A stretch of 15,332 nt of DNA. Origin: UBA9926 sp913052075 (GTDB lineage: Bacteria > Pseudomonadota > Gammaproteobacteria > Pseudomonadales > Azotimanducaceae). The stretch lies in contig CAJXDD010000041.1 in NCBI GenBank assembly GCA_913052075.1, positions 1-15,332 of the forward strand, given 5' to 3'. The position numbers and the translations under genes are program-made. Below the pieces are notes generated by a model. The model was not told where the DNA came from and searched no databases. It worked only from the letters and a program-made list of their open reading frames with translations. Positions within the stretch are counted from its first letter, which is position 1; every line of letters starts with the position of its first letter. Below are positions 7,299 through 14,717 of the stretch, one piece after another.

Positions 7299-8467
7299 GA
7301 GCGACCTCCTTTCGCATTGGGAGGTGGCGGCGCTTGTCTGATCTCCCACTCGACTCGAAGCAAGAGCCCGATCATCAAGCAACTAACTAACAAACTATTC
7401 CCGCCAAAACTCATCAGCGGTAGCGTGAGGCCTTTCGTCGGTAAAAGACCCAGGTTGACGCCAAGATTAATGAGCGCCTGAACGCCGAGCATCACGCTGA
7501 TACCTGCTGCAAGAGCGCCATGAAAGACAAAATCGACTCTGAGCGAGTGCTTTGCGATAATAAGCCCACGACCCACGAGGACCCCAAATCCGAGCAAGGT
7601 GAGAAGTGCCCCAGCAATGCCCAGTTCCTCCACCAAGATCGAGAACAAAAAATCAGTATGTGCCTCGGGCAAATAAAATAGTTTCTGAACCGAATTGCCA
7701 AGCCCTAAGCCCAGCCATTCACCGCGCCCGATAGCAATTAAGGCCTGTGTCAGTTGATAGCCCCCGCCATATTGGTGCGCCCAAGGATCAGTGAAAGCGA
7801 CCAATCTGGCCATTCGATAGGGCTGCAGATAGATTAGTAAGGCAACTACACCAATGCCGACCAACACTGTCGGCAAAAAATATTTCATCGGGGTTTTGAC
7901 GAAAAACAACACCGCCAACACTCCACTCATCATAACAATCACCGCGCCAAAGTCAGGCTGCGCAAGGAGCAACACACTCAGGAAGAGCGTAAGTCCAATG
8001 GGTAATAGATAACCTGGCAGCGTTGATGGACTCACACCTGACGGCCTGGCCACATACCCAGCGATGAACATAGCGGCCAATACTTTGACAAACTCGGAGC
8101 CCTGAAGTGTGAAAAAGCCCAAAGGAATCCAACGCGTCGCGCCATTGACCTCTCGTCCAACACCAGGAATCAGTACACAAATCAGCAGCAAGAGCGCACC
8201 AAGGTAAGCAATGATATGCAAGCGCTGCCATGTTCGTATGGGAATAACGAGCGTCGCGAGCAATCCAACAACTGCAAGTGCAATAAAGGAGCTGTGTTTT
8301 ACAAGCAGATAGAAAGGATGACCGAAATTACGAGCAGATATTTCTGTGGACGCTGAACCCACCATCACAAAGCCAAGCAACAGCAGAAAGGCTGCCGACC
8401 CAGCGACCAATTGATCGAGCGGCGCCCTGCTTTCCATGACTGAAGACGAAAGCTTCACCGCACTCAC
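7295..8467 (-). CDS. ftsW: Septal peptidoglycan glycosyltransferase FtsW (SEDS family)
   Basis: FtsW is the polytopic SEDS polymerase that strings lipid II into glycan chains at the septum, paired with FtsI. I chose GTG 8465-8467 because it overlaps the murD stop as GTGA and has TTGGAG eight bases upstream, giving 390 residues. A GTG at 8488 would add seven residues and give a 25-nt overlap. About ten hydrophobic segments are visible. Family motifs: NGATRWIPLG at about 108-117, AQPDFGA, GGGYQLTQALIAIGRG, and LPEAHTDFLFSILVEELG with the expected catalytic Asp272. GLLPTKGLTLPLMSFGGNS is the conserved late loop; E. coli has SYGGSS there, so this is a mild variant. The usual downstream gene murG is absent and murC begins inside the stop codon. 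Confidence 0.96.
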   Translation of the reverse strand: MSAVKLSSSVMESRAPLDQLVAGSAAFLLLLGFVMVGSASTEISARNFGHPFYLLVKHSSFIALAVVGLLATLVIPIRTWQRLHIIAYLGALLLLICVLIPGVGREVNGATRWIPLGFFTLQGSEFVKVLAAMFIAGYVARPSGVSPSTLPGYLLPIGLTLFLSVLLLAQPDFGAVIVMMSGVLAVLFFVKTPMKYFLPTVLVGIGVVALLIYLQPYRMARLVAFTDPWAHQYGGGYQLTQALIAIGRGEWLGLGLGNSVQKLFYLPEAHTDFLFSILVEELGIAGALLTLLGFGVLVGRGLIIAKHSLRVDFVFHGALAAGISVMLGVQALINLGVNLGLLPTKGLTLPLMSFGGNSLLVSCLMIGLLLRVEWEIRQAPPPPNAKGGRS

Positions 8468-9816
8468 GCGACTAACTCCAAGACGCACCGCCTGAATACG
8501 TTGCCGCGCGCCTCAAAGTCTTGAAACTGGTCAAAACTCGAGCAGGCCGGCGAAAATAGAACCACATCTCCATGAAGGGACATGGCATGCGCACTGGCGA
8601 TGGCATTAACGAGGTCTTCGAAGACCTCTTGGTGAAACGACTCTCCTAATTGTTCGCTGATGAGTCCGGCTGCCTCACCATACAGCAGAACACCCTTGAT
8701 CGACGCCATCTCAGAGAGGGTTCCGGCCAACAGACCGTAGTCTTCCTGCTTCGCCTGGCCACCAGCAATCAAAATCAAGGGAGCGCCATCGCCAAAACTA
8801 CGTATAGCGCTGACTGCTGCTCCCACGTTAGTGGCTTTGGAGTCGTTGACCCAGGTCACCCCGTTTCCTGTGTCGACCACTTCGCACCGATGGGCGAGAC
8901 CCGTGAACGACTTCAAGGCCGCAAGGGATGACTCGAACGGCAAGCCCAAGCACAGCGAAACACTGATCGCAGAAGCTGCGTTCAAACTATTGTGTCGACC
9001 CAACCAAACGCCATGTTTATGAATTTCTCCCTCCGCACCTGCATGCTTGAAGCGATAGGATTTGCCAGTATCAATCACCTCCACACCCCTTTTGGTGCCA
9101 ACTGAACCGTCCTCACTTCGACGCACTTGCTCGACCCACAGCCAATCCTGGGTAGACGCTTTAAGAGCCTGCTCAGCTCGCTCGACGCGCCAAGTATCAA
9201 AACAGACTACCTTGTCTGAAGCCCCAAGAATCTTTTCCTTGGTCTTGTAGTACACATCAATCGATGGATAGCGGTCTAAATGATCGGGCATCAGATTAAT
9301 CAGCGCGCCGACATGAAGGTTGATTACTGGATCTAGCTCTAATTGATAACTCGAAAATTCTATCACCGTGAGCTCAGGTCTCTCGCCTAGCGTATCGAGG
9401 ACTGGTAACCCGATATTTCCAGCAGCGATCGAGCGAATTTGATGAGACTTAGCGATATGGTCGATCATGGCGACTACCGTTGACTTGCCGTTAGAGCCAG
9501 TCACCCCAACCAACAAGCCGGCCACTTCTCGCTCAAAGAGGTGCAAGTCGTTGATCAATTCAACACCATGATCTTGGGCGCGCTGAAAAAGGGGTCGCGT
9601 GAGCGGGATACCAGGACTAACGATCCAAGTTTGGCCAGTTACAGGCGACAGTTCCGCGAGCGTCGAGACGCCCTCACAATGCTGAAGCGCACTCAGCTCT
9701 GCCTTTGCTTTTCCGTCCAGGTGGTCATCGGCCACCCAGAAAGACACGGCACGCTCCTCAAAAAAGCGAGCAACGGAGCGACCCGTCCGCCCAAAGCCTA
9801 CCACTACGTTAGTCAT
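8464..9816 (-). CDS. murD: UDP-N-acetylmuramoyl-L-alanine--D-glutamate ligase
   Basis: MurD adds D-glutamate to UDP-MurNAc-L-Ala in the cytoplasm. The 450-residue length is close to E. coli (438). Visible motifs are the N-terminal nucleotide fold (VVVGFGRTGRSVARFF), SPGIPLTRP, the P-loop GSNGKST at 107-113, AAGNIGLPVLD, ELSSYQLE-like EFSSYQLE, PDHLDRYP, the ligase signature GLAHRCEVV with NDSKATN, and the C-terminal FSPACSSFDQFQDFEARG. ATG 9814-9816 lies within the last codons of murE (8-nt overlap), with GGGGAG upstream. In E. coli and Pseudomonas murF and mraY stand between murE and murD; here there is nothing between them. Confidence 0.97.
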   Translation of the reverse strand: MTNVVVGFGRTGRSVARFFEERAVSFWVADDHLDGKAKAELSALQHCEGVSTLAELSPVTGQTWIVSPGIPLTRPLFQRAQDHGVELINDLHLFEREVAGLLVGVTGSNGKSTVVAMIDHIAKSHQIRSIAAGNIGLPVLDTLGERPELTVIEFSSYQLELDPVINLHVGALINLMPDHLDRYPSIDVYYKTKEKILGASDKVVCFDTWRVERAEQALKASTQDWLWVEQVRRSEDGSVGTKRGVEVIDTGKSYRFKHAGAEGEIHKHGVWLGRHNSLNAASAISVSLCLGLPFESSLAALKSFTGLAHRCEVVDTGNGVTWVNDSKATNVGAAVSAIRSFGDGAPLILIAGGQAKQEDYGLLAGTLSEMASIKGVLLYGEAAGLISEQLGESFHQEVFEDLVNAIASAHAMSLHGDVVLFSPACSSFDQFQDFEARGNVFRRCVLELVA

Positions 9817-11257
9817 GGCGGCCTGCTCCCCGGGCGAAACAAGCTTCTACCACTTCACGATCGGAAAAAGGATGTGAGACCCCATCTATCTCTTGAAAAC
9901 GTTCGTGACCTTTGCCCAGAATGACAAGCACATCGGAGGCAGCGAGCAGATCAATACCTTTTTCAATCGCCAGACTTCGGTCTAACTCCACCAACGAGTT
10001 TGCATCTGCAGGTAGGTCGGAAAGCATTTCCTCAACGATCTGAAGGGGTGGTTCGGACCGTGGGTTATCGCTCGTAAAAATCGCAATATCGCTCAGCTGT
10101 GCTGCCAAACGCCCCATCACTGGACGCTTAGTGCGGTCCCGATCACCCCCACATCCAATAACCGTGATGATCCGACCAGAGTAATGCTGGGCTATCGTCT
10201 TCAATGTACTTTGAACGGCGTCGGGTGTGTGAGCAAAATCGATAAATAACGCACCCCTTGGTGCAGAAACACGTTCTAGACGCCCAGGCGGGGGCTCGAG
10301 CATAGGCAGTATCTCAACTATCGAGTCCAATGAGTGACCCAAGTCTTGAAGCCAGCCGGAGACAGCAAGTAAGTTGCTCAGATTAAAATCGCCTAACAGC
10401 CTGCACTCAGCAGACCGACTAGACCCCTTAATCCTGAGCTGAAAACGGCTGCCAATGGGGGTTGTTTGGATCGCAGCAGCGGAGATATCGGCCGTGTCGC
10501 TCTCAATCCCGTAAGTTAATACTCGTTTTGCGTTGGTCCTTCCGGTCAACTCCCGCCCAAACGCGTCATCAATATTAATGATCGCAACATCAAGACCTGC
10601 TCGACGAAACAATTTCGCCTTCGCCTCACCATAGGCCTCGAAAGAACCGTGATAGTCCAGATGGTCATGAGTCAGATTGGTAAAAACTGCGGCATCGATG
10701 CGAGCCCCTTGTAATCGGTTTTGATCAATACCATGCGAGGACGCCTCCATATGGACAACTTCGGCTCCGCAGGCTTTGAGCGCTGCAAATTCGCTGTGGA
10801 GGCTTAACACATCAGGCGTTGTGAGCATCGCTGGCTTCAAGCCACTGAGTCGACCGGTCCCCAGTGTTCCAATCATGCCTGCGGACACGGACAAAAGGTT
10901 CAGCGCTTGTGCACCAAGATGCGCAACTGAACTCTTGCCATTGGTTCCGGTCACCGCGAGCAACTTAAACGATGACGAAGGCTCTCCAAAAAAACGATCA
11001 GCGAGATCGCCTAGCCGGTCACGAAGATCGCGAGCAACAAAAATCGGCAGCTCCGTCGCCTTCTCAACAGGACCAACAACCATGGCTGCCACCGCACCCT
11101 TTGAGAAGGCTTCGCTCACATGCTTACTGCGGGTGTCTGCGTCATCAGCTAACCCAACGAACAGATCACCCTCTTGGACAAAACGGCTATCCAGCGTCAT
11201 CCCGTCGACGCCTATCGATGGCATGCCGTCGTCTTGCGTTAGCTCACGCAGGTTCAT
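9809..11257 (-). CDS. murE: UDP-MurNAc-L-Ala-D-Glu--2,6-diaminopimelate ligase
   Basis: MurE adds the third stem-peptide residue. The DNPR motif at 397-400 is the known specificity loop for meso-diaminopimelate rather than lysine, in keeping with a Gram-negative wall. The protein has 482 residues (E. coli 495). Other motifs: DSRFVQEGDLF near the N-terminus, the P-loop GTNGKSS at 104-110 (usually GTNGKTT, a conservative change), MEASSHGIDQNR, FTNLTHDHLDYHG, the presumed carbamylated lysine K213 in EAKAKLF, FNLSNLLA, FIDFAHTPDA and GKGHERFQ. ATG 11255-11257 overlaps the ftsI stop as ATGA and has a strong AGGAGG site. The length is normal, so there is no fused MurF domain to explain the missing murF. 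Confidence 0.97.
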   Translation of the reverse strand: MNLRELTQDDGMPSIGVDGMTLDSRFVQEGDLFVGLADDADTRSKHVSEAFSKGAVAAMVVGPVEKATELPIFVARDLRDRLGDLADRFFGEPSSSFKLLAVTGTNGKSSVAHLGAQALNLLSVSAGMIGTLGTGRLSGLKPAMLTTPDVLSLHSEFAALKACGAEVVHMEASSHGIDQNRLQGARIDAAVFTNLTHDHLDYHGSFEAYGEAKAKLFRRAGLDVAIINIDDAFGRELTGRTNAKRVLTYGIESDTADISAAAIQTTPIGSRFQLRIKGSSRSAECRLLGDFNLSNLLAVSGWLQDLGHSLDSIVEILPMLEPPPGRLERVSAPRGALFIDFAHTPDAVQSTLKTIAQHYSGRIITVIGCGGDRDRTKRPVMGRLAAQLSDIAIFTSDNPRSEPPLQIVEEMLSDLPADANSLVELDRSLAIEKGIDLLAASDVLVILGKGHERFQEIDGVSHPFSDREVVEACFARGAGRHD

Positions 11258-12906
11258 ACAGCCTCCTGCACAAAAGTGGGTAGCACGCTATTCAGCCTCA
11301 GGACACTCCGCATCACTCTCGAGAATATGGGCGCAGCAATGCTGCCCCCTCCTACGGAGGCCGTCTTGGGTTCATTAATCACCACAACGCCGACGAATCG
11401 CGGGGATGGCAAAGGGGCAAATCCAGCAAAGAACGCGATGTGACGTTGGTCATCGTAACCTCGCTCGCCTAGCTTACGAGCGGTCCCCGTTTTCCCCGCA
11501 ACCTCGTATGCCTCAATCGCTGCCTTTTTGCCGGTCCCTTCGGTCACCACCCGATGAAGCATCGACTGCAATGCGACCGCAATGTCTTCGGTCATTACCC
11601 GCTCTGACTTAAGAACCGGATCCTTAATTAAACCAACACTTTGTTTGACCCCCCCGGAGGCAATAGTTTGGTAGGCTTGTGCAAGCTGCAAGGGCGTGAC
11701 TGTTAGACCATACCCGTAGGCAAAGGTCACCCTCTCCACATCTTTCCATCGTCGCCGATTGGGCAGGAAGCCGCTACTCTCTCCGGGAAAACCAATACCC
11801 GTCACTTCCCCAAAGCCCAACTTTTGAAATAAATTCCAAACATCGTATTCGTTGACCATCAGCGCTAGTCGGCTAATGCCGACCTGACTTGAGTGGGCGA
11901 GGATGCCACCCAAGTCAAGCTCGCCACGATTACGCGGGTCCCTGATCACGGCATTCCCAACTCGCATGAAACCGGGGTGGGTATCTACAATAAAATCCGC
12001 TGGCTTGCCAGACTGGAGCGCGATTGCAACGGTAAGCGGTTTGACAGTTGAGCCGGGTTCAAAAGTATCGGTTATTGCCCGATTCCTGACGGAACTTAGG
12101 TCGAGCTGAATGCGATTGTTTGGGTTGTAGGAGGGCTGGTTGACCATGGCAAGGATCTCGCCAGTGTGGACGTCCAGTAAGACCATCGAACCTGACAGGG
12201 CCTCGTATTGCTGCACTGCAGATTTAAGCTCACGGTAGGCCAAAAATTGCAATCTCTGATCAATCGACAATTGCAACGCCCGGCCAGGCACAGCCTCTGC
12301 GATCGGCATCAAATCCTTGACGACCTCGCCATACAGGTTCTTAAGAACCTTTTTCTTTCCGGGCTCGCCTTTGAGCCAATGATCGAAAGAGAGCTCTATC
12401 CCTTCTTGTCCGCGATCGTCGATGTCGGTAAACCCGACCACATGAGCCGTCACCTCTCCCGCCGGGTAGAACCGATGGTATTCCCTCTCACCATAAACAC
12501 CTGGAATTCCGAGACTTAAGATTAGATCAGCTTCAGGAGGGGAAATACGCCTGCGGAGGTACACGAAATTGCGCCCGGTCGCACGAGTCATCTTCGACCT
12601 GAACTCATCAAGCGTAACTCCTAAGCCTGAGGCCAAGGCACGGATTCGGACCTCATCGTCAGGCAGCTCTGACGGATTTGTCCAGAGGGAAACAACTGGC
12701 GAACTGACCGCGAGAGGGTCACCGCGGCGATCAAGAATCATACCCCTATGGGCATTGATCTTCTGCATGCGAATCGTTCTCGCATCTCCTTGATCTTGTA
12801 GAAAGTCTTTTTCCTCGACCTCCAACTGCACGAGTCTCGCGGCCATCGCCAACATTGCAGCGATAAACAAGAAGAGCGCGATGTGCACCTTTAAAGTGGC
12901 TGTCAT
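11254..12906 (-). CDS. ftsI: Penicillin-binding protein 3, septal D,D-transpeptidase FtsI
   Basis: FtsI cross-links septal peptidoglycan in the periplasm and is anchored by one N-terminal transmembrane helix (about residues 6-24). I chose ATG 12904-12906 (550 residues), which shares one base with the ftsL stop as TGATG and has GAGG seven bases upstream; a TTG one codon earlier is also possible. The pedestal domain shows HRGMILDRRGDPLAVS. The transpeptidase domain has the SxxK motif STVK with catalytic S286 and K289, and KTG at 472-474 in AGKTGTARK. The middle motif, normally SSN in FtsI proteins, reads S339-S340-Q341 in AHSSQVGISRLAL. I checked the codon: it is CAG. Surrounding residues, including YGYGLTVTPLQLA, are well conserved, so the gene is not decayed; the Asn-to-Gln change is the odd feature. 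Confidence 0.97.
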   Translation of the reverse strand: MTATLKVHIALFLFIAAMLAMAARLVQLEVEEKDFLQDQGDARTIRMQKINAHRGMILDRRGDPLAVSSPVVSLWTNPSELPDDEVRIRALASGLGVTLDEFRSKMTRATGRNFVYLRRRISPPEADLILSLGIPGVYGEREYHRFYPAGEVTAHVVGFTDIDDRGQEGIELSFDHWLKGEPGKKKVLKNLYGEVVKDLMPIAEAVPGRALQLSIDQRLQFLAYRELKSAVQQYEALSGSMVLLDVHTGEILAMVNQPSYNPNNRIQLDLSSVRNRAITDTFEPGSTVKPLTVAIALQSGKPADFIVDTHPGFMRVGNAVIRDPRNRGELDLGGILAHSSQVGISRLALMVNEYDVWNLFQKLGFGEVTGIGFPGESSGFLPNRRRWKDVERVTFAYGYGLTVTPLQLAQAYQTIASGGVKQSVGLIKDPVLKSERVMTEDIAVALQSMLHRVVTEGTGKKAAIEAYEVAGKTGTARKLGERGYDDQRHIAFFAGFAPLPSPRFVGVVVINEPKTASVGGGSIAAPIFSRVMRSVLRLNSVLPTFVQEAV

Positions 12907-13250
12907 CAAAGCGCCTCGTCTCGTGGTAGTGGCTCCACCTGAGGCCTAACGACCAGTAAATTAGTCTGATCCGGCGAGCGCATTTGCAAGGTTTCTCTAG
13001 CCAGTTGGTCGACCCGGTTATACCCGGCCCAAACGCTCTGTTCGAGCAATAATTTTTCATACTCACTATCTAAGGTATCGCTCGCATGCTGCGCTGTTTG
13101 AAGGCTAGCGTACAGAGCCCGGGTTGCGTGGGAGACGTAAATGACAGAGAGTGCACTGACCAAAAACACTAAAACCAGTACCATCGATCTTCTTCCCGAA
13201 GGCGTCCAAAAATAATTGCGACACTGGACAAGCACCCCTTTGCCAATCAC
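12906..13250 (-). CDS. ftsL: Cell division protein FtsL
   Basis: FtsL is a small bitopic protein that forms the FtsQLB complex and activates FtsWI. The protein has 114 residues (E. coli 121) with a short cytoplasmic tail, one transmembrane helix at about 22-40 (SMVLVLVFLVSALSVIYVS), and a periplasmic coiled coil from about 45 with hydrophobic heptads (LYASLQTAQHASDTLDSEY), followed by a segment that reads VDQLARETLQM. Sequence is weakly conserved in this family, so position between rsmH and ftsI carries much of the weight. It starts at GTG 13248-13250, overlapping the rsmH stop as GTGA, with GGAG eight bases before it; another GTG 15 bases on is possible. Confidence 0.93.
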   Translation of the reverse strand: MIGKGVLVQCRNYFWTPSGRRSMVLVLVFLVSALSVIYVSHATRALYASLQTAQHASDTLDSEYEKLLLEQSVWAGYNRVDQLARETLQMRSPDQTNLLVVRPQVEPLPRDEAL

Positions 13251-14164
13251 GCCACTTTCTCCAGCACCCGCATCACCGCGCTCCTAGCTCGAGGATTTCG
13301 ATCCACTTCAGCGGCAGAAGGCTTCCATTTTCCAACCAATTTAAAGCTGGTTTGGAACTCCGTGTTCTGGATAGGCAATTTCCTGGGAATAGGCGGTGGC
13401 GTCGTCAAACTACGCATAAACTGCTTGGTCGTTCGGTCTTCAAGACTATGGAAACTAATAACAACGAGTCGACCACGCGGCGCTAGTACCGCCACCGCAG
13501 CTGCAAGGCCTGCCTCCAACTCTCGCAGCTCCTCATTAATGACAATACGAATAGCCTGAAATGTCTTTGTGGCGGGATGCCGCTTCTGTCGTCCTTCTGG
13601 AAGCACTGATGCAACGATGTCAGCCAACTGATGGGTGGACGTAATAGGATGCTTGTCTCTTGATTCAACAATCCGGGCCGCAATCTTTCCAGCCGACCGC
13701 TCCTCTCCATAGGCCTTAAGCGTAGCTCTCAGCTCCTCAAAACTGACCCTAGCCAACCAAGCGCTTGCCGTTTCGCCCGTGGTCACATCCATCCGCATGT
13801 CGAGCGGTCCATCGCGCATAAAGCTAAATCCTCGGTCGCTCTGATCCAGTTGAGGCGAAGAAACACCTAGATCCAGGAGAACGCCGTCGACAAAGTTGAG
13901 GTCTGCCGACTCGACCACACTTTTAAGATTAGAGAAGGCACTATGCGTCGCCGTCACTCGCTTATCCTTTTCGACTAGAGCAGCTGCAACATCCATCGCA
14001 GCAGGGTCTTTATCCATCACGAGCAGCCTCGCTCTACCGGATAGATGTGCCAGTATCAGAGAGGCGTGCCCTCCTCGGCCAAATGTGCCGTCAACGTAGA
14101 TACCATCGGATGAATGCACCAGACAGTTCACGGCTTCTTCAAGGAGAACAGGAATGTGCGCCAA
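13247..14164 (-). CDS. rsmH: 16S rRNA (cytosine-1402-N4)-methyltransferase
   Basis: RsmH (formerly MraW) uses S-adenosylmethionine to methylate N4 of C1402 in 16S rRNA, tuning the ribosomal P site. The 305-residue length is usual. Motifs: N-terminal HIPVLLEEAV, the SAM-binding loop VDGTFGRGGHA at about 24-34, LLDLGVSSPQLD, DRGFSFMRDGPLDMRMD, the RQKRHPATKTFQAIRI segment and the late VVISFHSLEDR with RNPRARSA near the C-terminus. The start is TTG 14162-14164, supported by AAGGAAGG six bases upstream and conserved MAHIPVLL right after it. That ribosome site overlaps the mraZ stop codon; 12 bases separate the two genes. Confidence 0.97.
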   Translation of the reverse strand: MAHIPVLLEEAVNCLVHSSDGIYVDGTFGRGGHASLILAHLSGRARLLVMDKDPAAMDVAAALVEKDKRVTATHSAFSNLKSVVESADLNFVDGVLLDLGVSSPQLDQSDRGFSFMRDGPLDMRMDVTTGETASAWLARVSFEELRATLKAYGEERSAGKIAARIVESRDKHPITSTHQLADIVASVLPEGRQKRHPATKTFQAIRIVINEELRELEAGLAAAVAVLAPRGRLVVISFHSLEDRTTKQFMRSLTTPPPIPRKLPIQNTEFQTSFKLVGKWKPSAAEVDRNPRARSAVMRVLEKVA

Positions 14165-14176
14165 CGCCAGCCTTCC

Positions 14177-14629
14177 TTATAACGATAAAGATTTCAGTTC
14201 CTCTGGAAGCTGAGCTTCAGACTCCTCATCAAGCCACTGCTCTCTTCGCTCAGTCCAAAGCATTTCGTCCCACAACTCCAATTTGTTGCCCTGCCCGAGG
14301 AGCACTGCGTTTTTGCTGAGTCGTGCATATTCTCTGAGCGGGGGAGTTACGAGCAGGCGCCCGTTGCGGTCCATTGGAATATCGGTGGCGTGTCCTATCA
14401 GCAGTCTTTGAACTCTCCTCGCAGCTGAGTTAAAGCTGGGTAGCGCTTCAACCTTGCGCTGAATATCGTCCCAAGCCGGCTGAGGATAAATCAGTAAACA
14501 GCGCTCCTCGGTATCAATCGTCGCGACCATCCTGCCATCGCAGAGCGAGTTGATCTCATCACGATATCGAGTGGGCACGGTTAGACGCCCCTTCGTATCC
14601 ATATTGATGTGATTCACCCCACGAAACAT
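14177..14629 (-). CDS. mraZ: Transcriptional regulator MraZ
   Basis: MraZ is an AbrB-fold, ring-forming DNA-binding protein that represses the dcw promoter by binding GTGGG repeats in front of its own gene. The protein has 150 residues (E. coli 152) and two SpoVT-AbrB-like halves: MFRGVNHINMDTKGRLTVP at the start, and DRNGRLLVTPPLREYA in the middle. I chose ATG 14627-14629, because MFRG is the family N-terminus and GGAG lies eight bases upstream. An upstream ATG at 14692 would add 21 unrelated residues, but it overlaps the predicted -10 element and so would not be in the mRNA. It is the first gene of the operon. Confidence 0.97.
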   Translation of the reverse strand: MFRGVNHINMDTKGRLTVPTRYRDEINSLCDGRMVATIDTEERCLLIYPQPAWDDIQRKVEALPSFNSAARRVQRLLIGHATDIPMDRNGRLLVTPPLREYARLSKNAVLLGQGNKLELWDEMLWTERREQWLDEESEAQLPEELKSLSL

Positions 14630-14648
14630 TGCTGCTGCTCCATCAATG

Positions 14649-14673
14649 CCCACTAATTCCCACAAAAACCCAC
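14649..14673 (-). promoter_or_regulatory. MraZ operator: three GTGGG boxes
   Basis: On the minus strand there are three perfect GTGGG boxes (complement CCCAC at 14649-14653, 14659-14663 and 14669-14673), each separated by exactly five bases, giving a 10-bp period on one DNA face. This is the known MraZ recognition pattern. A degenerate fourth box, GTGCA, sits in the same phase at 14679-14683. The boxes lie between the predicted transcription start and the mraZ start codon. Confidence 0.93.
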
Positions 14674-14688
14674 ATTTCTGCACTTGAG

Positions 14689-14717
14689 ACATTAATTTCC
14701 GAGATGGTTAATGTCAA
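14689..14717 (-). promoter_or_regulatory. Sigma70-type promoter of the dcw operon
   Basis: On the minus strand there is a perfect -35 TTGACA (14712-14717), a 17-bp spacer and a -10 TAATGT (14689-14694). Transcription would begin near 14682, next to the MraZ boxes, leaving a leader of about 53 nt before mraZ. Confidence 0.75.

Noticed and set aside
7299..7382. 28-residue N-terminal extension of MurC inside ftsW
   Set aside because: The extra residues do not resemble MurC, and the GTG at 7298 has a near-perfect ribosome site and a GTGA overlap.
9809..11257. MurE-MurF fusion as an explanation for the missing murF
   Set aside because: MurE is of normal single-enzyme length with one P-loop and one set of ligase motifs.
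10776..11378. 200-codon plus-strand open frame opposite murE/ftsI
   Set aside because: It is antisense to well-conserved murE and ftsI codons, low in complexity and rich in Ser, Arg and Pro, typical of a shadow frame.
14630..14692. 21-residue N-terminal extension of MraZ from an upstream ATG
   Set aside because: The family starts at MFRG, and the upstream ATG overlaps the predicted -10 element and precedes the transcription start.
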